Counted from the first letter of the stretch, positions 19,889 to 29,566 are shown. The stretch is DNA of 64,000 nt from Sphingobium xanthum (GCF_019737615.1 NZ_JAHKKS010000007.1:124001-188000), one strand, 5' to 3'. Program-made: numbers and translations. Notes: a model not told the origin generated them from the sequence alone.

Positions 19889-20115
19889 AAGGCCGCGGGG
19901 ACGGGTCGCACATCATCCCCGCGGTATCGCGACCGGAACACTCGAGTCCGCCGTCATGGGAAGACAAGAGCAGGAGGGATCGACGCAGGCACCGGGCCCC
20001 ACCCCCGGCTCCCCGCCTCGACCGTTCCGGCCAAGCAATGCATCCTCACTCAGCTAAGCGCGAATTCTCCGGAAAACGGGCCAGTCATCGGGGCAAATAA
20101 TTTCGCGCGCCTCGG

Positions 20116-22431
20116 TCAGATGGTCGCCATGGCCGCCGTGCATTGCTTCGCGCGCACCTCCTCGACCTGCTTCGAGGCGCTCATGAGGTCGAGCGCGGTG
20201 AGCTTGCCGCGCGCCCTGATGACGGCAATGAGCTGCCGCGCCTGCTCATAAGTTGCGCAGGCTTCCGCGCGTCGCCCATATTGGATCTGGAGATCGCCAA
20301 GGCCCTTGATGGCCACCATATAGTCGCGCATCCGCATGGGATCGTCGGGCCGTCGATCGAGATGGGTTTTGCGCTCGGCGATGTTGGCCCGGATGATCGC
20401 GATGCCGGTATCCACCTCACCGGCCTGTGCCAGCGCCTGACCACGCGCATTTTCGGAGATGCGGACCATGCGGCGCGCATCCTCGTCATCGGGATCGGCC
20501 GCGAGGATTTCCTTCGTGCGCCGTGAGCTTTCGGTGAGTACCGCCACGGCCTCCCTGGGATCACCGAAGCCCGCGATGGAACTGCCGAGAGCCCACTGCG
20601 CCCGCGCGATCCGGCGGTTCATGATCTGATCGCCGGGATGCGTCTTCTCATAGGCCAGCAGTACGGCGAGCGCGTCCCGATAGGGCGGCAGCGACTGCTT
20701 CTCGCTGATCGAGTAGTAGATCGCCTCGGCATAGAGATCGAGCGCCGTAGAATGCGCGATGACATGATCGCGAATCGCGTCGCGCGGGATGTAAGAAAGC
20801 GCCGTGCGCGCCGACCGGATTGCCTCGGCATAGTCCGAGTTCCATTGCTGGGCGACGGACAGCTCGATGAAATATTGCGCGCGCAGGAAGTCGGGGCTGC
20901 CCTTCGCTGGCTCCAGCAACTTGTCTGCCCGTGCGAGATCGGCGAGCGCCGCCTGCACGTCGTTGCGCGCGAAGCTGTTGAGACGTGCGCGATCGAGCAG
21001 GATGCGGATTGTCAGCAGACGTGCCTGCTCGCCGACAAGTCCATCGACGAGCCTTAGCGCCTTGCCGAGATTGTCGTAAGCGGCCTGCGTCAGGCCGAGA
21101 TTGGGCACGCCCGGCTTGCCCTGCGCTTCCGCGACGCGCTGCAGGCCCTGCGCCGCCTCCAACCGGAGATCGGCCGGCGCCTTCGGGCTCGCGGCGAGCC
21201 GATCGAGATAGAATTGCGCCGCCTGCACGGTCCGGCTGCGCACGGCGAACGTGCCGGGACGGCTCGCAAGCTGGGCAAGCAACTCGTCCGAGACAAGCTT
21301 GGCCGCACCGCGCGCATCGACGAAACGGGCCTGCGCTTCCTGGTTTGCCCGATCGGCCATCAGCGCATTGCGCGTCGCGATGCCCGCCAGCCCGCCCAGC
21401 ATGGCCAGCGCCACGCAAGTCGCGATAACGCCCATCCGATGGCGGGCAATGAACTTGTCGGCACGATAGCGCAGGGTCGCAGGGCGAGCCGCGACCGGCA
21501 ACTGATCGCTCCAGCGATCCAGATCGGCGATCAGGGCGGCCACGCTGCCATAGCGATCGGCCTCCTCGGGCGCCCTCGCATTCTCGGCAATGGCCTTGAG
21601 GTCGGGGTCGGCCGTGCGCGTCAGCTCCGCCAGGATGCAGCCGAGCGCGAAGAGATCGTCTCCCGTGGTTGGCGTGTGCCCGGCGAGGCGCTGCGGGCTC
21701 GCGAAGTCGCGTGTCATCGGCAACACAAGACCGGTCGTGTCAGCATCATCCTCGATCAGCCGCGCAATGCCGAAATCGAGCAGCTTCACGCGCCCCTGCC
21801 TGTCGACGAAGATGTTCGAGGGCTTGAGATCGGCATGCACGACGAGCCGCGAATGGGCGAACTGAACGGCATCGGCAGCCATGACGAAGATGCGCACCCG
21901 CTCCTTGAGAGCGAGCGGCTCCGCAGCCTCGTCGATCGGCACGCCGTCGACATACTCCATCACGAGATAAGGCGTGTGGTCGGGCGTGATGCCGCCATCG
22001 ATCAATCGCGCGATACTGGGATGTTCGAGCCGGGCGAGAATCTGCCGTTCGGCGCGGAACGCCGCGCCCGCCAGATTGACGAGGCCCGGCCGGATGAATT
22101 TCACCGCGACCTTCTGATCGTAGAGCCCGTCGTTGCGCTCGGCGAGCCAGACACCGCCCATGCCGCCCATGCCGATGCGCCGGACCAGGCGAAATGCACC
22201 GACCTGCTCGGGCGGTGGAGAGAGATCGCTGGTGATCAGGCCGCCGGGAAACTGGGTTGGCAGCACGATTTCGGAATCCTGCATCGCCGCCTTGAGCGCC
22301 GTTACGCGGTCCTGCACCGCCTTCGGTTCATGGGCGAGAAGCGCGGCCTCGGCCTGATCATCGAGCGGGGAGTCGAGCAGTTGCTCGACAAGCGCGAGAG
22401 CGCGCTGCTCGACTTCAGGCGACCGAGACAT
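20116..22431 (-). CDS. Membrane Ser/Thr protein kinase with TPR-like extracytoplasmic domain
   Basis: This 771-residue PknB-type kinase has a kinase domain at about residues 80-330: glycine loop RRIGMGGMGGVW, ATP-binding Lys in VAVKFI, catalytic loop HADLKPSN and DFG in LLDFGIARL. The catalytic loop reads HAD instead of HRD, the Arg being lost. A single membrane segment follows (GVIATCVALAMLGGLAGIAT). The C-terminal 400 residues are helical and TPR-like, presumably periplasmic. It overlaps the preceding sigma factor gene by 17 bp. This order (ECF-like sigma then Ser/Thr kinase) is known from several phyla and suggests the kinase controls the sigma factor. The HAD variation belongs to RD versus non-RD kinase types, so activity is still plausible. 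Confidence 0.87.
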   Translation of the reverse strand: MSRSPEVEQRALALVEQLLDSPLDDQAEAALLAHEPKAVQDRVTALKAAMQDSEIVLPTQFPGGLITSDLSPPPEQVGAFRLVRRIGMGGMGGVWLAERNDGLYDQKVAVKFIRPGLVNLAGAAFRAERQILARLEHPSIARLIDGGITPDHTPYLVMEYVDGVPIDEAAEPLALKERVRIFVMAADAVQFAHSRLVVHADLKPSNIFVDRQGRVKLLDFGIARLIEDDADTTGLVLPMTRDFASPQRLAGHTPTTGDDLFALGCILAELTRTADPDLKAIAENARAPEEADRYGSVAALIADLDRWSDQLPVAARPATLRYRADKFIARHRMGVIATCVALAMLGGLAGIATRNALMADRANQEAQARFVDARGAAKLVSDELLAQLASRPGTFAVRSRTVQAAQFYLDRLAASPKAPADLRLEAAQGLQRVAEAQGKPGVPNLGLTQAAYDNLGKALRLVDGLVGEQARLLTIRILLDRARLNSFARNDVQAALADLARADKLLEPAKGSPDFLRAQYFIELSVAQQWNSDYAEAIRSARTALSYIPRDAIRDHVIAHSTALDLYAEAIYYSISEKQSLPPYRDALAVLLAYEKTHPGDQIMNRRIARAQWALGSSIAGFGDPREAVAVLTESSRRTKEILAADPDDEDARRMVRISENARGQALAQAGEVDTGIAIIRANIAERKTHLDRRPDDPMRMRDYMVAIKGLGDLQIQYGRRAEACATYEQARQLIAVIRARGKLTALDLMSASKQVEEVRAKQCTAAMATI

Positions 22432-22960
22432 GCTCCCCTGCCTTCAAATAATCGTGCAGCCAGGCGCGCGCGGCCTGCCAGTGGCGCTTCACCGTCCGCT
22501 CGGGAATGCCGGTCTGCTTCGCCGTCTCCTCGACCGTGAGGCCGAGCGTAAAGCGCATCTCGACGATCAGCGCGTGGCGCTCGGAATAGACCTGCAGCGC
22601 GGTCAGGGCGGCGTCTAGATCGGACAGGTCGACCAGCGTCGTCGCCGATCCGCCCGGCCATTCCGTCAGCACGGTCGGCGCACGGCGCTTGGCTGCTCCG
22701 GCCTTTCGCACCTCGTCGATCAGTATGCGCCGCATCGTGCGGGCCGCCAATGCCAGCAAATGCCCCCGGTCCTCGATGGACAGTTCCTCGTTCGAGAGGA
22801 TCAGGCGAATGGCAGCGTCGTGGGCAAGGTCGGTGGGCTGGATTTGCGCGGCCATGCCGTCACCCGCCAGGATGCGGCGCGCAACCCGGCGCATGTCGTC
22901 ATAGCATTGCGTCAGCAGGCGTTCCGCCTCCCGCGCCGGCTCGCGCGACCTCGTTTCCAT
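22415..22960 (-). CDS. ECF-like RNA polymerase sigma factor (TIGR02999-type)
   Basis: The 181-residue sigma factor has region 2 at about residues 10-85 (LLTQCYDDMRRVARRIL, IQPTDLAHDAAIRLIL, LLALAARTMRRILIDEVRK). Region 4 has the HTH segment VEMRFTLGLTVEETAKQTG and IPERTVKRHWQAARAWL. No anti-sigma gene is adjacent; instead the downstream neighbour is a Ser/Thr kinase with a 17-bp overlap, so phosphorylation is the likely control. The ATG at 22960 (METRSREPA) was chosen because residues upstream of it are not protein-like. Confidence 0.87.
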   Translation of the reverse strand: METRSREPAREAERLLTQCYDDMRRVARRILAGDGMAAQIQPTDLAHDAAIRLILSNEELSIEDRGHLLALAARTMRRILIDEVRKAGAAKRRAPTVLTEWPGGSATTLVDLSDLDAALTALQVYSERHALIVEMRFTLGLTVEETAKQTGIPERTVKRHWQAARAWLHDYLKAGEHVSVA

Positions 22961-23119
22961 GCCCTGAATTATCCCACCAACGGCATATATCGATGATTTA
23001 GAACAGGTCGTCGCGGCGCGCCAGCCTGTCAACCATGAGCGCCCGGTCAAAATGGGACGAACGGAGGGCTGCCCCCTCGCCGGCTTGACTTGCCGCGACG
23101 ATGGCTTTCAATCGGCGCT

Positions 23120-23323
23120 ATGGCGCAGACTGGCGACAATATTGAGCTCGAAGGCATGCTCGTGCGTGACGGGGCGGGTTTCGCGATCCGCGTGGAGCGT
23201 GGCGTGCTGTTTCATCTTCAGCTGCATCGTGTGCCGGTCGATTGTGTCGAGAAGCGCGTGCGCGTCATCGGGACCCTGATCGGCGAGAGACTGATCGAAG
23301 CCGATGGAGTGGCGGCCGCCTGA
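23120..23323 (+). CDS. Small conserved protein, DUF5818-like
   Basis: This 67-residue protein has alternating strands (IELEGMLVRDGAGFAIRVERG, then VPVDCVEKRVRVIGTLIGERLIEADGV). It resembles the DUF5818 small beta-barrel-like proteins of sphingomonads, which lack a known function. ATG at 23120 lacks a strong ribosome site. It stands alone between two minus-strand genes. The family assignment is from pattern only. Confidence 0.5.
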   Translation: MAQTGDNIELEGMLVRDGAGFAIRVERGVLFHLQLHRVPVDCVEKRVRVIGTLIGERLIEADGVAAA

Positions 23324-23449
23324 GCCGAACAAAGTCCGGATCCCGCAGGGGAGCCACGGGATCCGGTATCAAGTTAGCAAAAGGATGATGCTCGAAATGG
23401 ACAAAGTCCGCCCGGAGGATCGATCTTTTTTCCGAAGGGGGCAAAATGC

Positions 23450-26400
23450 TCAAAGCCGCACGCGAATTCCGCCCCTGAAGCGCATGCCGAACGTGTCGAA
23501 GAACACCGGGCTGGTCGGATAGGCCGACAGAAGCCCGTTTGCGCCGCCGCCCGGCGCGACCGGCGGCTTCACGTCGAACAGATTGTCGATCGCCCCGAAG
23601 ATCTCAACATGCCGGTCGGCTTCACCCAGCGATATGGCATGGGACATTGCGAGGCCGACATAGGTCGCGGAGGGCACACGGTTGATGTTCACGCTGTCCG
23701 GGCCGGTCGGGTCGTAGCGCGGGTCATCGGGGCCGATCCATTCCCGGTTGAGCGCCGCCTTGCCGACATGGCGCACGGTCAGTGTCGTGTTGAACGGTCC
23801 GTTGTCGTAAGCGAAGATTCCCTGCCACATCCATTTCGGCATGGGGTTGAAGTCGCCGCCGTCAATGACCGGGCCGGACTGGCCCGCATAGTCGAGCGGC
23901 GGCACGAGCAGCGATTGCTGCGCGACCAGATCGTACTGGTGGTTTGCGAGCAACCGCAGGTCGAGATTGCCCTTGACTCGACCGGACAGGCGATCGAGCG
24001 GCAGACGATAGAAGACTTCGAAATCGAAGCCCCGCACGTCGATGCTCGCACTGTTCACCTGATAGGCATCGATGCGGACAATGTCCTGCGGCGTGGCGAA
24101 GCTGATCCGGTCGCAGAGAATCCGGGAGCCGCTGCACAGATCGACGATCCGCTGCGCGGTCAGCGACGAGATCGCGTCCTTGAGCATGATCTGATACCAG
24201 TCCGCCGATAACCGCAGGCCCGGTATGAAGGGCGGCGAGATGACAAGTCCGGCGGTGATCGTGTCGGCGCGCTCCGGTTTCAGCGCGAAGCTGCCGCCGC
24301 TGAACACAGGCGTTGCATCGGTCTTGTCGAGACCCGGAATATTGGGATTGAGCACCCTGCCCTGCACCGTGGTCGGATCGGTCGGCGCATTCTTCAGGAA
24401 CAGCTCGCGGAAGCCGGCCGCGCGAATGTCGCGCGACATCGTGGCGCGAATGCGCAGTCCATCGACGGGGTCGAAGATCGATCCCAGCTTCCAGCTCGTC
24501 GCCTCGATGGATTTCGATGCGCCCGTCCCGCCAGGGCCGGTGTCGCTGCTGAAATTGCGCGTATAGCGCAGCGCCCCGTTCAGTTCGAACAGCTTGCCGA
24601 ACGACGAATCTCGGAAGATCGGTACGTTCGTCTCAACGAAACCCTCGGTCACGTTGATGGCGCCGCCATAGTCGAGACCGAAGGAGAAGGCGAAATCATT
24701 GGCGTTGATGCCGTCGTGGGTCACCTCGCCCTTCTCGGCCCGATAATCGATGCCGGCCGCCACCGAGATCGGGCCGGCGCTTCGATCTGCTGCCAAAGCA
24801 CCTTGCACGCTCGCCGAAAGGGCGTGCTGGCGATATTTGAACTGCTCATCGACTGGTCGCCAGACATAGTCGGTTGCCGCTTCGCTGAGATTTCCGAGGC
24901 CGAACAGGTTCATCGGCGCACAGCCGATCGCCACCGGATCGGGATCGGCCTTCAGCGTCTCGGCACAGACGATCTGCCCAGCCGCATTGCGAACGGCGTC
25001 CAGTGCATAGATGAAGGCCTGATTGTGGCGCGAGCGGGTGAGCTGCGAGTGTCGCCGGTTCTCCCCATATTGATAATAGAAATCCAAGCGCCAGCCGGGC
25101 AGCAGCGCGCCCCGCGCACCAATCACCCCGCGGAAGATCCGGGCATCTGCGATATTGTCGTTGCCGACTTCCGCATCGACATCCTTGCCGAGGCTGAAAT
25201 TGGCACCGTCAAGCAGCGTCACCAGCGATGCGGGCAGAAAGGCGTTGGTCGCCTTGACCGCGAAGTTGGACCGGGCGGCGGCGGCAAAGCTCACGCTGCG
25301 CGACTTGCGTCGCGAATAGGACAGCTCCGTGAACAGCGTGAGCGCGTCCGTGGCCTCGAAACTCGCCGATAAATAGGTCGCGTGGCGCTCGACAGGCGTC
25401 TGGATCAGCGGATCAGCATAGGTCGAGACCCCATCGCCGCCCTGCCGCTGTCCGCTGACACCCTTGGGCACGTAACGCCCCGGATCGAAATCGACGATGC
25501 CAGTGCCATCCGCGGTGAAGCGCTTGTCCACGGCCGCCAACGGAGGATTGATCGCCAATGTGGTCGAGGTTGCCGCCGCGACGAGATTGCGTACTACACC
25601 GTAGGGCGTGTTATACGCGACCCGCGAGTTCGGGCCGACAATGAAATTCGGTTGCCCGTAACCCGCCGAACCTGGAACATTGTAACCGGACGCATTTGCC
25701 GCATTGTTCAGCGTTCCGGGCTGAATCGCGTTCGCATTCGTGTAGACGTCCCAACTTTCGGCGCACCAGGCGCGCTCCGGTGCGCAATGCCCGATGCCCC
25801 GCTGGTCCTGATATTCCCCGCCCAGTACGAGCCGGCCCCTGCCTCCGGCGAAACCCGTTCCGAAGGCGGCGCCGACGTGGAAAGTCTGGCCGTCGGCGCG
25901 CGACGTCCGTCCATGATCGGCCTGCGCCCGGAAGCCGGTCAAACGATCGTCGAGGACGATATTGACCACGCCTGCCACTGCATCCGAGCCATAGGCTGCC
26001 GATGCGCCGCCCGTCACCGTTTCGATCCGCGCGATCATAACGGAGGGAATCAAGTTGAGATCGACCGCCCCGCCGTCCGATGTCGGAATGAACCGCCGGC
26101 CGTTCACCAATGTCAGCGTGCGCGTGCCGAAGCTGGGGTTGAGACCGCGCAGATTGGCGTAAAATGCGCCGATATTGCCGTCGATCTTGTTGCCCGAGGA
26201 CGCATCGGACTGCGTCGCGACATTTTGCGGGATCAGGCGGACGGCGTCGGATGCGTTGCCATGCCCGAGTTCCTGCATCAGACTCGCGTCGATCACCGTC
26301 AGGGGAACGGGGGAATCATAGCCGTCCGTGCGCAGGCGCGATCCCGTGACGAAGATGTCCGGCAATGGTGCAAGGCGCGGCGCAAGATCGCGCGCGAGCT

Positions 26401-26788
26401 CGGCGTCCGTCGCGGCCCGCTGCATCCTTGGCGCGGGCCGCTCCGCCGAACGCCGGCGGGGCCGAGCCGCGACGCGCGGCGGTGTGGGGTCGAGGCCCAG
26501 CGTGATCGAGTTGTTGCTGTCGGCGACGATCCGCACGCCAGTGCCCTCCAGCATGGCGCGCAGGGCGGCGCGAATGTCGAGCTGGCCCCGAATGGCCTTG
26601 GTGCGAATCGAACGCAGGCTGCGCCCGGGCGCGACGATCTGGATACCCGCTTGCCGTGCGAAGGTCGGGATCGCCCGATTCGCCGGCTGGCTGGGTATGT
26701 CGAAGCTGCGCTGCTGCGCCATCGCCGTCTCCGGCACGCAGCACGCCATCGCCACGAAACTACAGGCAAGGATGGCCGCTCTCGGCAA
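23450..26788 (-). CDS. TonB-dependent receptor with N-terminal secretin/TonB signalling (STN) domain
   Basis: This 1112-residue outer-membrane receptor has a signal peptide (cleavage near ETAMAQ). An STN signalling domain follows (about residues 28-110, with IPSQPANRAIPTFARQAGIQIV and AIRGQLDIRAALRAMLEGTG), then a plug domain (IFVTGSRLRTDGYDSPVPLTV to the GGASAAYGSDAVAGVVNIV segment) and a long beta-barrel ending in an aromatic-rich terminal strand. The STN domain contacts FecR-type anti-sigma regulators, and a FecR and an ECF sigma gene lie directly upstream on the same strand, so this is a surface-signalling transducer. The substrate is unknown. The start is TTG at 26788 with GGGGGAG upstream. 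Confidence 0.92.
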   Translation of the reverse strand: MPRAAILACSFVAMACCVPETAMAQQRSFDIPSQPANRAIPTFARQAGIQIVAPGRSLRSIRTKAIRGQLDIRAALRAMLEGTGVRIVADSNNSITLGLDPTPPRVAARPRRRSAERPAPRMQRAATDAELARDLAPRLAPLPDIFVTGSRLRTDGYDSPVPLTVIDASLMQELGHGNASDAVRLIPQNVATQSDASSGNKIDGNIGAFYANLRGLNPSFGTRTLTLVNGRRFIPTSDGGAVDLNLIPSVMIARIETVTGGASAAYGSDAVAGVVNIVLDDRLTGFRAQADHGRTSRADGQTFHVGAAFGTGFAGGRGRLVLGGEYQDQRGIGHCAPERAWCAESWDVYTNANAIQPGTLNNAANASGYNVPGSAGYGQPNFIVGPNSRVAYNTPYGVVRNLVAAATSTTLAINPPLAAVDKRFTADGTGIVDFDPGRYVPKGVSGQRQGGDGVSTYADPLIQTPVERHATYLSASFEATDALTLFTELSYSRRKSRSVSFAAAARSNFAVKATNAFLPASLVTLLDGANFSLGKDVDAEVGNDNIADARIFRGVIGARGALLPGWRLDFYYQYGENRRHSQLTRSRHNQAFIYALDAVRNAAGQIVCAETLKADPDPVAIGCAPMNLFGLGNLSEAATDYVWRPVDEQFKYRQHALSASVQGALAADRSAGPISVAAGIDYRAEKGEVTHDGINANDFAFSFGLDYGGAINVTEGFVETNVPIFRDSSFGKLFELNGALRYTRNFSSDTGPGGTGASKSIEATSWKLGSIFDPVDGLRIRATMSRDIRAAGFRELFLKNAPTDPTTVQGRVLNPNIPGLDKTDATPVFSGGSFALKPERADTITAGLVISPPFIPGLRLSADWYQIMLKDAISSLTAQRIVDLCSGSRILCDRISFATPQDIVRIDAYQVNSASIDVRGFDFEVFYRLPLDRLSGRVKGNLDLRLLANHQYDLVAQQSLLVPPLDYAGQSGPVIDGGDFNPMPKWMWQGIFAYDNGPFNTTLTVRHVGKAALNREWIGPDDPRYDPTGPDSVNINRVPSATYVGLAMSHAISLGEADRHVEIFGAIDNLFDVKPPVAPGGGANGLLSAYPTSPVFFDTFGMRFRGGIRVRL

Positions 26789-26876
26789 GCTACTCGCGTC
26801 TCCCCCAATGCGCCCGCTTATCGTGCGGGTCGTGGTGACCAGACGCCGGGCCGACGGAAAACTCGGCGCGACCGGA

Positions 26877-27887
26877 TCAGCGCGTCAGTATAATATTGCC
26901 GGCGGTCTTTTGCATATGAAGATTGAGACCCAGCGCGACGGCCTGGGCAAAACCTTCCGGATTATTAGCGGCATAGAGGCCGGTGACAGTTTCGGCGGCG
27001 ACGGCCGGGTCGGCAATGCGGATATGCCGGTCGCTATAGCGCGCGAACTGCGCGACTGCCTGGCTGAGCGGCGTATCCTCGAAGGACAGCATGCCTTCCT
27101 GCCAGGCCAGCTCGCGCTCGAGAGTCCCGGCCGCCACCTTGCCATCAATCATCACTCCGTCCGGCTTGATCACCGCGCGCATATTGGCGCCAAGATGCCG
27201 CGTGTTCCGCCCGAGGAAGCTGCTTTTCGCGACATCGACATTGCCGTCGCACACCTTGACCTCGGGCGCGCCCGCCTTGAGCCGGCATACCGCGAACGTC
27301 GCGCTCTGCGCCCGGACCGACATTTCGCCGGTCTCGACCGTGAATGCCGGCCTCTTGGCGGTAGCGACCTTGAACAGGGCCTCACCATGGACGAGTTGCA
27401 CGTGGCGATGCGTGTCATCGATCGTCACGGCGATGCGGGAGTCCGTGTTCAGCGTCACCGTGGAACCGTCGCTCAGCGGCACGAGGCGGACTTCCCCCCT
27501 GCCCGTTTCATAGACCACCGCCGCCGCACGCTGTGTCGGCAGCAGGACGGCAAAGGCGCCGGTCGCCGCGACCGCCGCCCCCCCCATCAGCATCCGCCGC
27601 CGCGTCAGGAACGGCGCGGCAGGTGCTTCGAGGGAGTCCGGCGCAACGGCTTCGCTGGGCACGCTCTCGAAACTCGAAGGTTCGAAACCGGCACCCAGCG
27701 CCCGCGCCCGTCTGACATGGACGAGGACCGCCTGGGCGCGGGCAAAGGCACCCACCCGGCGGATGTCGCACTCCAGCCATTGCTCGAATTCGGTTTGCTC
27801 TGCCTCGCCCGGACCAGCCTCGTCGAACCGCATTGCCCATTGGGCTGCAGCATCGTCAATCTCGGCGCTGGTCTCTCGTCTCGACAT
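26877..27887 (-). CDS. FecR family anti-sigma/sigma regulator
   Basis: This 336-residue single-pass inner-membrane protein has an N-terminal DUF4880-like cytoplasmic region with DDAAAQWAMRFDEA (about residue 11), a membrane segment near residue 95, and a periplasmic FecR domain (TGRGEVRLVPLSDGSTVTLN and VEREL-like strands). A C-terminal STN-like tail follows (LSQAVAQFARYSDRHIRIADPAVAAE), a common feature of sphingomonad FecR. It relays receptor occupancy to the sigma factor whose gene overlaps it by 32 bp. The operon order is sigma, FecR, receptor. Confidence 0.92.
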   Translation of the reverse strand: MSRRETSAEIDDAAAQWAMRFDEAGPGEAEQTEFEQWLECDIRRVGAFARAQAVLVHVRRARALGAGFEPSSFESVPSEAVAPDSLEAPAAPFLTRRRMLMGGAAVAATGAFAVLLPTQRAAAVVYETGRGEVRLVPLSDGSTVTLNTDSRIAVTIDDTHRHVQLVHGEALFKVATAKRPAFTVETGEMSVRAQSATFAVCRLKAGAPEVKVCDGNVDVAKSSFLGRNTRHLGANMRAVIKPDGVMIDGKVAAGTLERELAWQEGMLSFEDTPLSQAVAQFARYSDRHIRIADPAVAAETVTGLYAANNPEGFAQAVALGLNLHMQKTAGNIILTR

Positions 27888-28485
27888 GATGAGGCGGTCG
27901 GATCCTTACGACAGGGTCTTGCGATCCATCCTTAGATGCATCGGGACCTTCCATTCCGCCTCTGCCAAGTTGTCGCACAAAGGTCGATAGGCTTTTCGCC
28001 AGACTTTTCTGAACCGCATTGGCTGTCATGCCCAGACGCGCGCCGATTTCGCGGTGCGAAAGATCATGCGCGAACCGCAGGGTCATCGCCATCTGACTGG
28101 CCTTGGGAAGCCGCGCGATCATCGTCGCGAGCAGGCGGAGTTGTTCCCGGTCGGATGCCTGCACCTCCGGTCCGGGCTCGTCGGACGCCACTGCCAGCTG
28201 ATCGAGCTGCTCGACCGCCTGGATCGAGACGACGCGGGAGCGCCGCACATGCATGAGAATGATGGACCGGGCGATCTGGAAGAAATAGGCTCTCGGGTTG
28301 CGGATCCGCTCGACGTCATCCAGCGTCGAGAGCTTGGCGTAGGTTTCCTGGATGACGTCGTCGACGTCGAGGTCGTCAGGGAATCGCCAGCGGCAAAGTT
28401 GCGCGCGCAGGCTGCGCTCATGCGGCAGGATATGGCGGCCGAGCCATGCCGCGCGTTCATTCGAGAAATCGAACCTCCCAGCCAC
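27856..28485 (-). CDS. FecI-like ECF sigma factor
   Basis: The product of about 209 residues has sigma region 2 (FPDDLDVDDVIQETYAKLS and NPRAYFFQIARSIIL) and region 4 (KASQMAMTLRFAHDLSHREIGARLGMT). It directs transcription of the adjacent receptor module in iron or nutrient signalling systems. The start codon is GTG at 28485, with a GGAGGGGG element 12 nt upstream; spacing is long, so a different start is possible. The C-terminal 30 residues after region 4 are Pro/Arg-rich and overlap the fecR start. Confidence 0.88.
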   Translation of the reverse strand: MAGRFDFSNERAAWLGRHILPHERSLRAQLCRWRFPDDLDVDDVIQETYAKLSTLDDVERIRNPRAYFFQIARSIILMHVRRSRVVSIQAVEQLDQLAVASDEPGPEVQASDREQLRLLATMIARLPKASQMAMTLRFAHDLSHREIGARLGMTANAVQKSLAKSLSTFVRQLGRGGMEGPDASKDGSQDPVVRIRPPHHVETRDQRRD

Positions 28486-28664
28486 GAGCGCGCCGTGCCC
28501 CCTCCGATCATCGTCTTGTTTGGGCAGGATGTTAGCCGCTCACAATTGGCTCACAAGTGAATTAAACGGCATTGCTGATGAGGACGGAACCACGTCTTGC
28601 CTCAAACGGAAAGCGCAGCCAAGTCGCCCCGGCCGCGCTTCCAAAAAGTCGATCCGAGGCCGTT

Positions 28665-29270
28665 TCAGGCGAACGCAATGCTCGTCCTGCGGCGACGCAT
28701 CGCGGCCCCGACGATCGCGAAGCCGCCGATCATCATGGCCCAGCTGGCGGGCTCCGGCACCGGCGTGATGCTGAAGTTCGAGACCTCGATCGCGTCGATC
28801 GCCTGCGCATTGGCAAAACGTGCGGTCAGGATGAATTCGCCCGGATCAGTTTTGAAATAGACCTGCTGCGCGAAGCTCTGGTCACCGGCGGTCTCGGAGA
28901 AGGCCATGCTCACGGGCGAGAAGACGAACGCACCCAAGGTGGTCGTGAGTGTCAGGCGATTGCGAACGTCGGGCGACCCCCAGAGAAACGACAGATAATC
29001 GGTTCCGGGCGCGAAGGTCAGCAGCGCGATCGCGCCCGACGATGGGCCGGCTGCCAGAAAATTGCCGACCGTGCCGACCGGTATGGACGCGATTGGCTGA
29101 TCGCTGGAATAAACCGTGCCGCCGGTCAGCGTCGCGACCGAGCCGCCATTTAGCCCGGCCGAGGTCAGCGTCAGGATCGGGCCGCCGCCGCCAAGACCCG
29201 AAACGAGCGCGTTGGCTGACATCGGCATGGCCAGCGCGCTGGCGCACAGAACAAGACGAGCGAACTTCAT
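28665..29270 (-). CDS. PEP-CTERM (PEPxxWA) sorting domain protein
   Basis: This 201-residue exported protein has a signal peptide (MKFARLVLCASALAMPMSANA), a Gly/Thr/Ser-rich beta-type body with GGGPILTLTSAG, and a C-terminal sorting signal. The signal is PVPEPASWAMMIGGFAIVGAAMRRRR (written as PEPASWA, a membrane segment, then a basic cluster). EpsH/XrtA-type exosortases process such tails for export linked to exopolysaccharide. ATG at 29270 has GGGAG 7 nt upstream. The body has no recognisable catalytic domain. No exosortase is in the window. Confidence 0.9.
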   Translation of the reverse strand: MKFARLVLCASALAMPMSANALVSGLGGGGPILTLTSAGLNGGSVATLTGGTVYSSDQPIASIPVGTVGNFLAAGPSSGAIALLTFAPGTDYLSFLWGSPDVRNRLTLTTTLGAFVFSPVSMAFSETAGDQSFAQQVYFKTDPGEFILTARFANAQAIDAIEVSNFSITPVPEPASWAMMIGGFAIVGAAMRRRRTSIAFA

Positions 29271-29459
29271 GTCACCACTCCCACCAATTCTCATCCCATC
29301 GAAAATCTCGCACAATTCATCGGGATGTCAAACGGTTATTGCGCCGTTCAGGATCATGTCCTTGAAAGATACGGATTCCCCGAGAACTGTTAATTTGTGA
29401 GCACAAATGAACGCCCCAGGCCTTCCTGGCCCGGAGACATCTGATAAATCGGAAAGTTG

Positions 29460-29508
29460 TCAGGCATACGCATCGCTCGTCTTGCGGCGACGCATCGCGG
29501 CGTCGGCA
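29460..29508 (-). pseudogene. Remnant of a PEP-CTERM protein tail
   Basis: On the minus strand, 16 codons encode AAMRRRKTSDAYA and a stop, closely matching the last residues GAAMRRRRTSIAFA of the gene at 28665. The DNA at 29460-29508 and 28665-28713 agrees at most positions. No longer open frame with a start precedes it, and the PEPASWA motif itself is missing, so this looks like the leftover 3' end of a second, deleted copy. Confidence 0.55.
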
Positions 29509-29566
29509 AGGTCGCGCCAATCAGCGCACGGCATATGCACGTTCAGCATTATGTTTTGGAAGGAAA

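Noticed and set aside
25382..26893. Long plus-strand frame opposite the TonB receptor
   Set aside because: Shadow of the receptor gene; no signature and no ribosome site.
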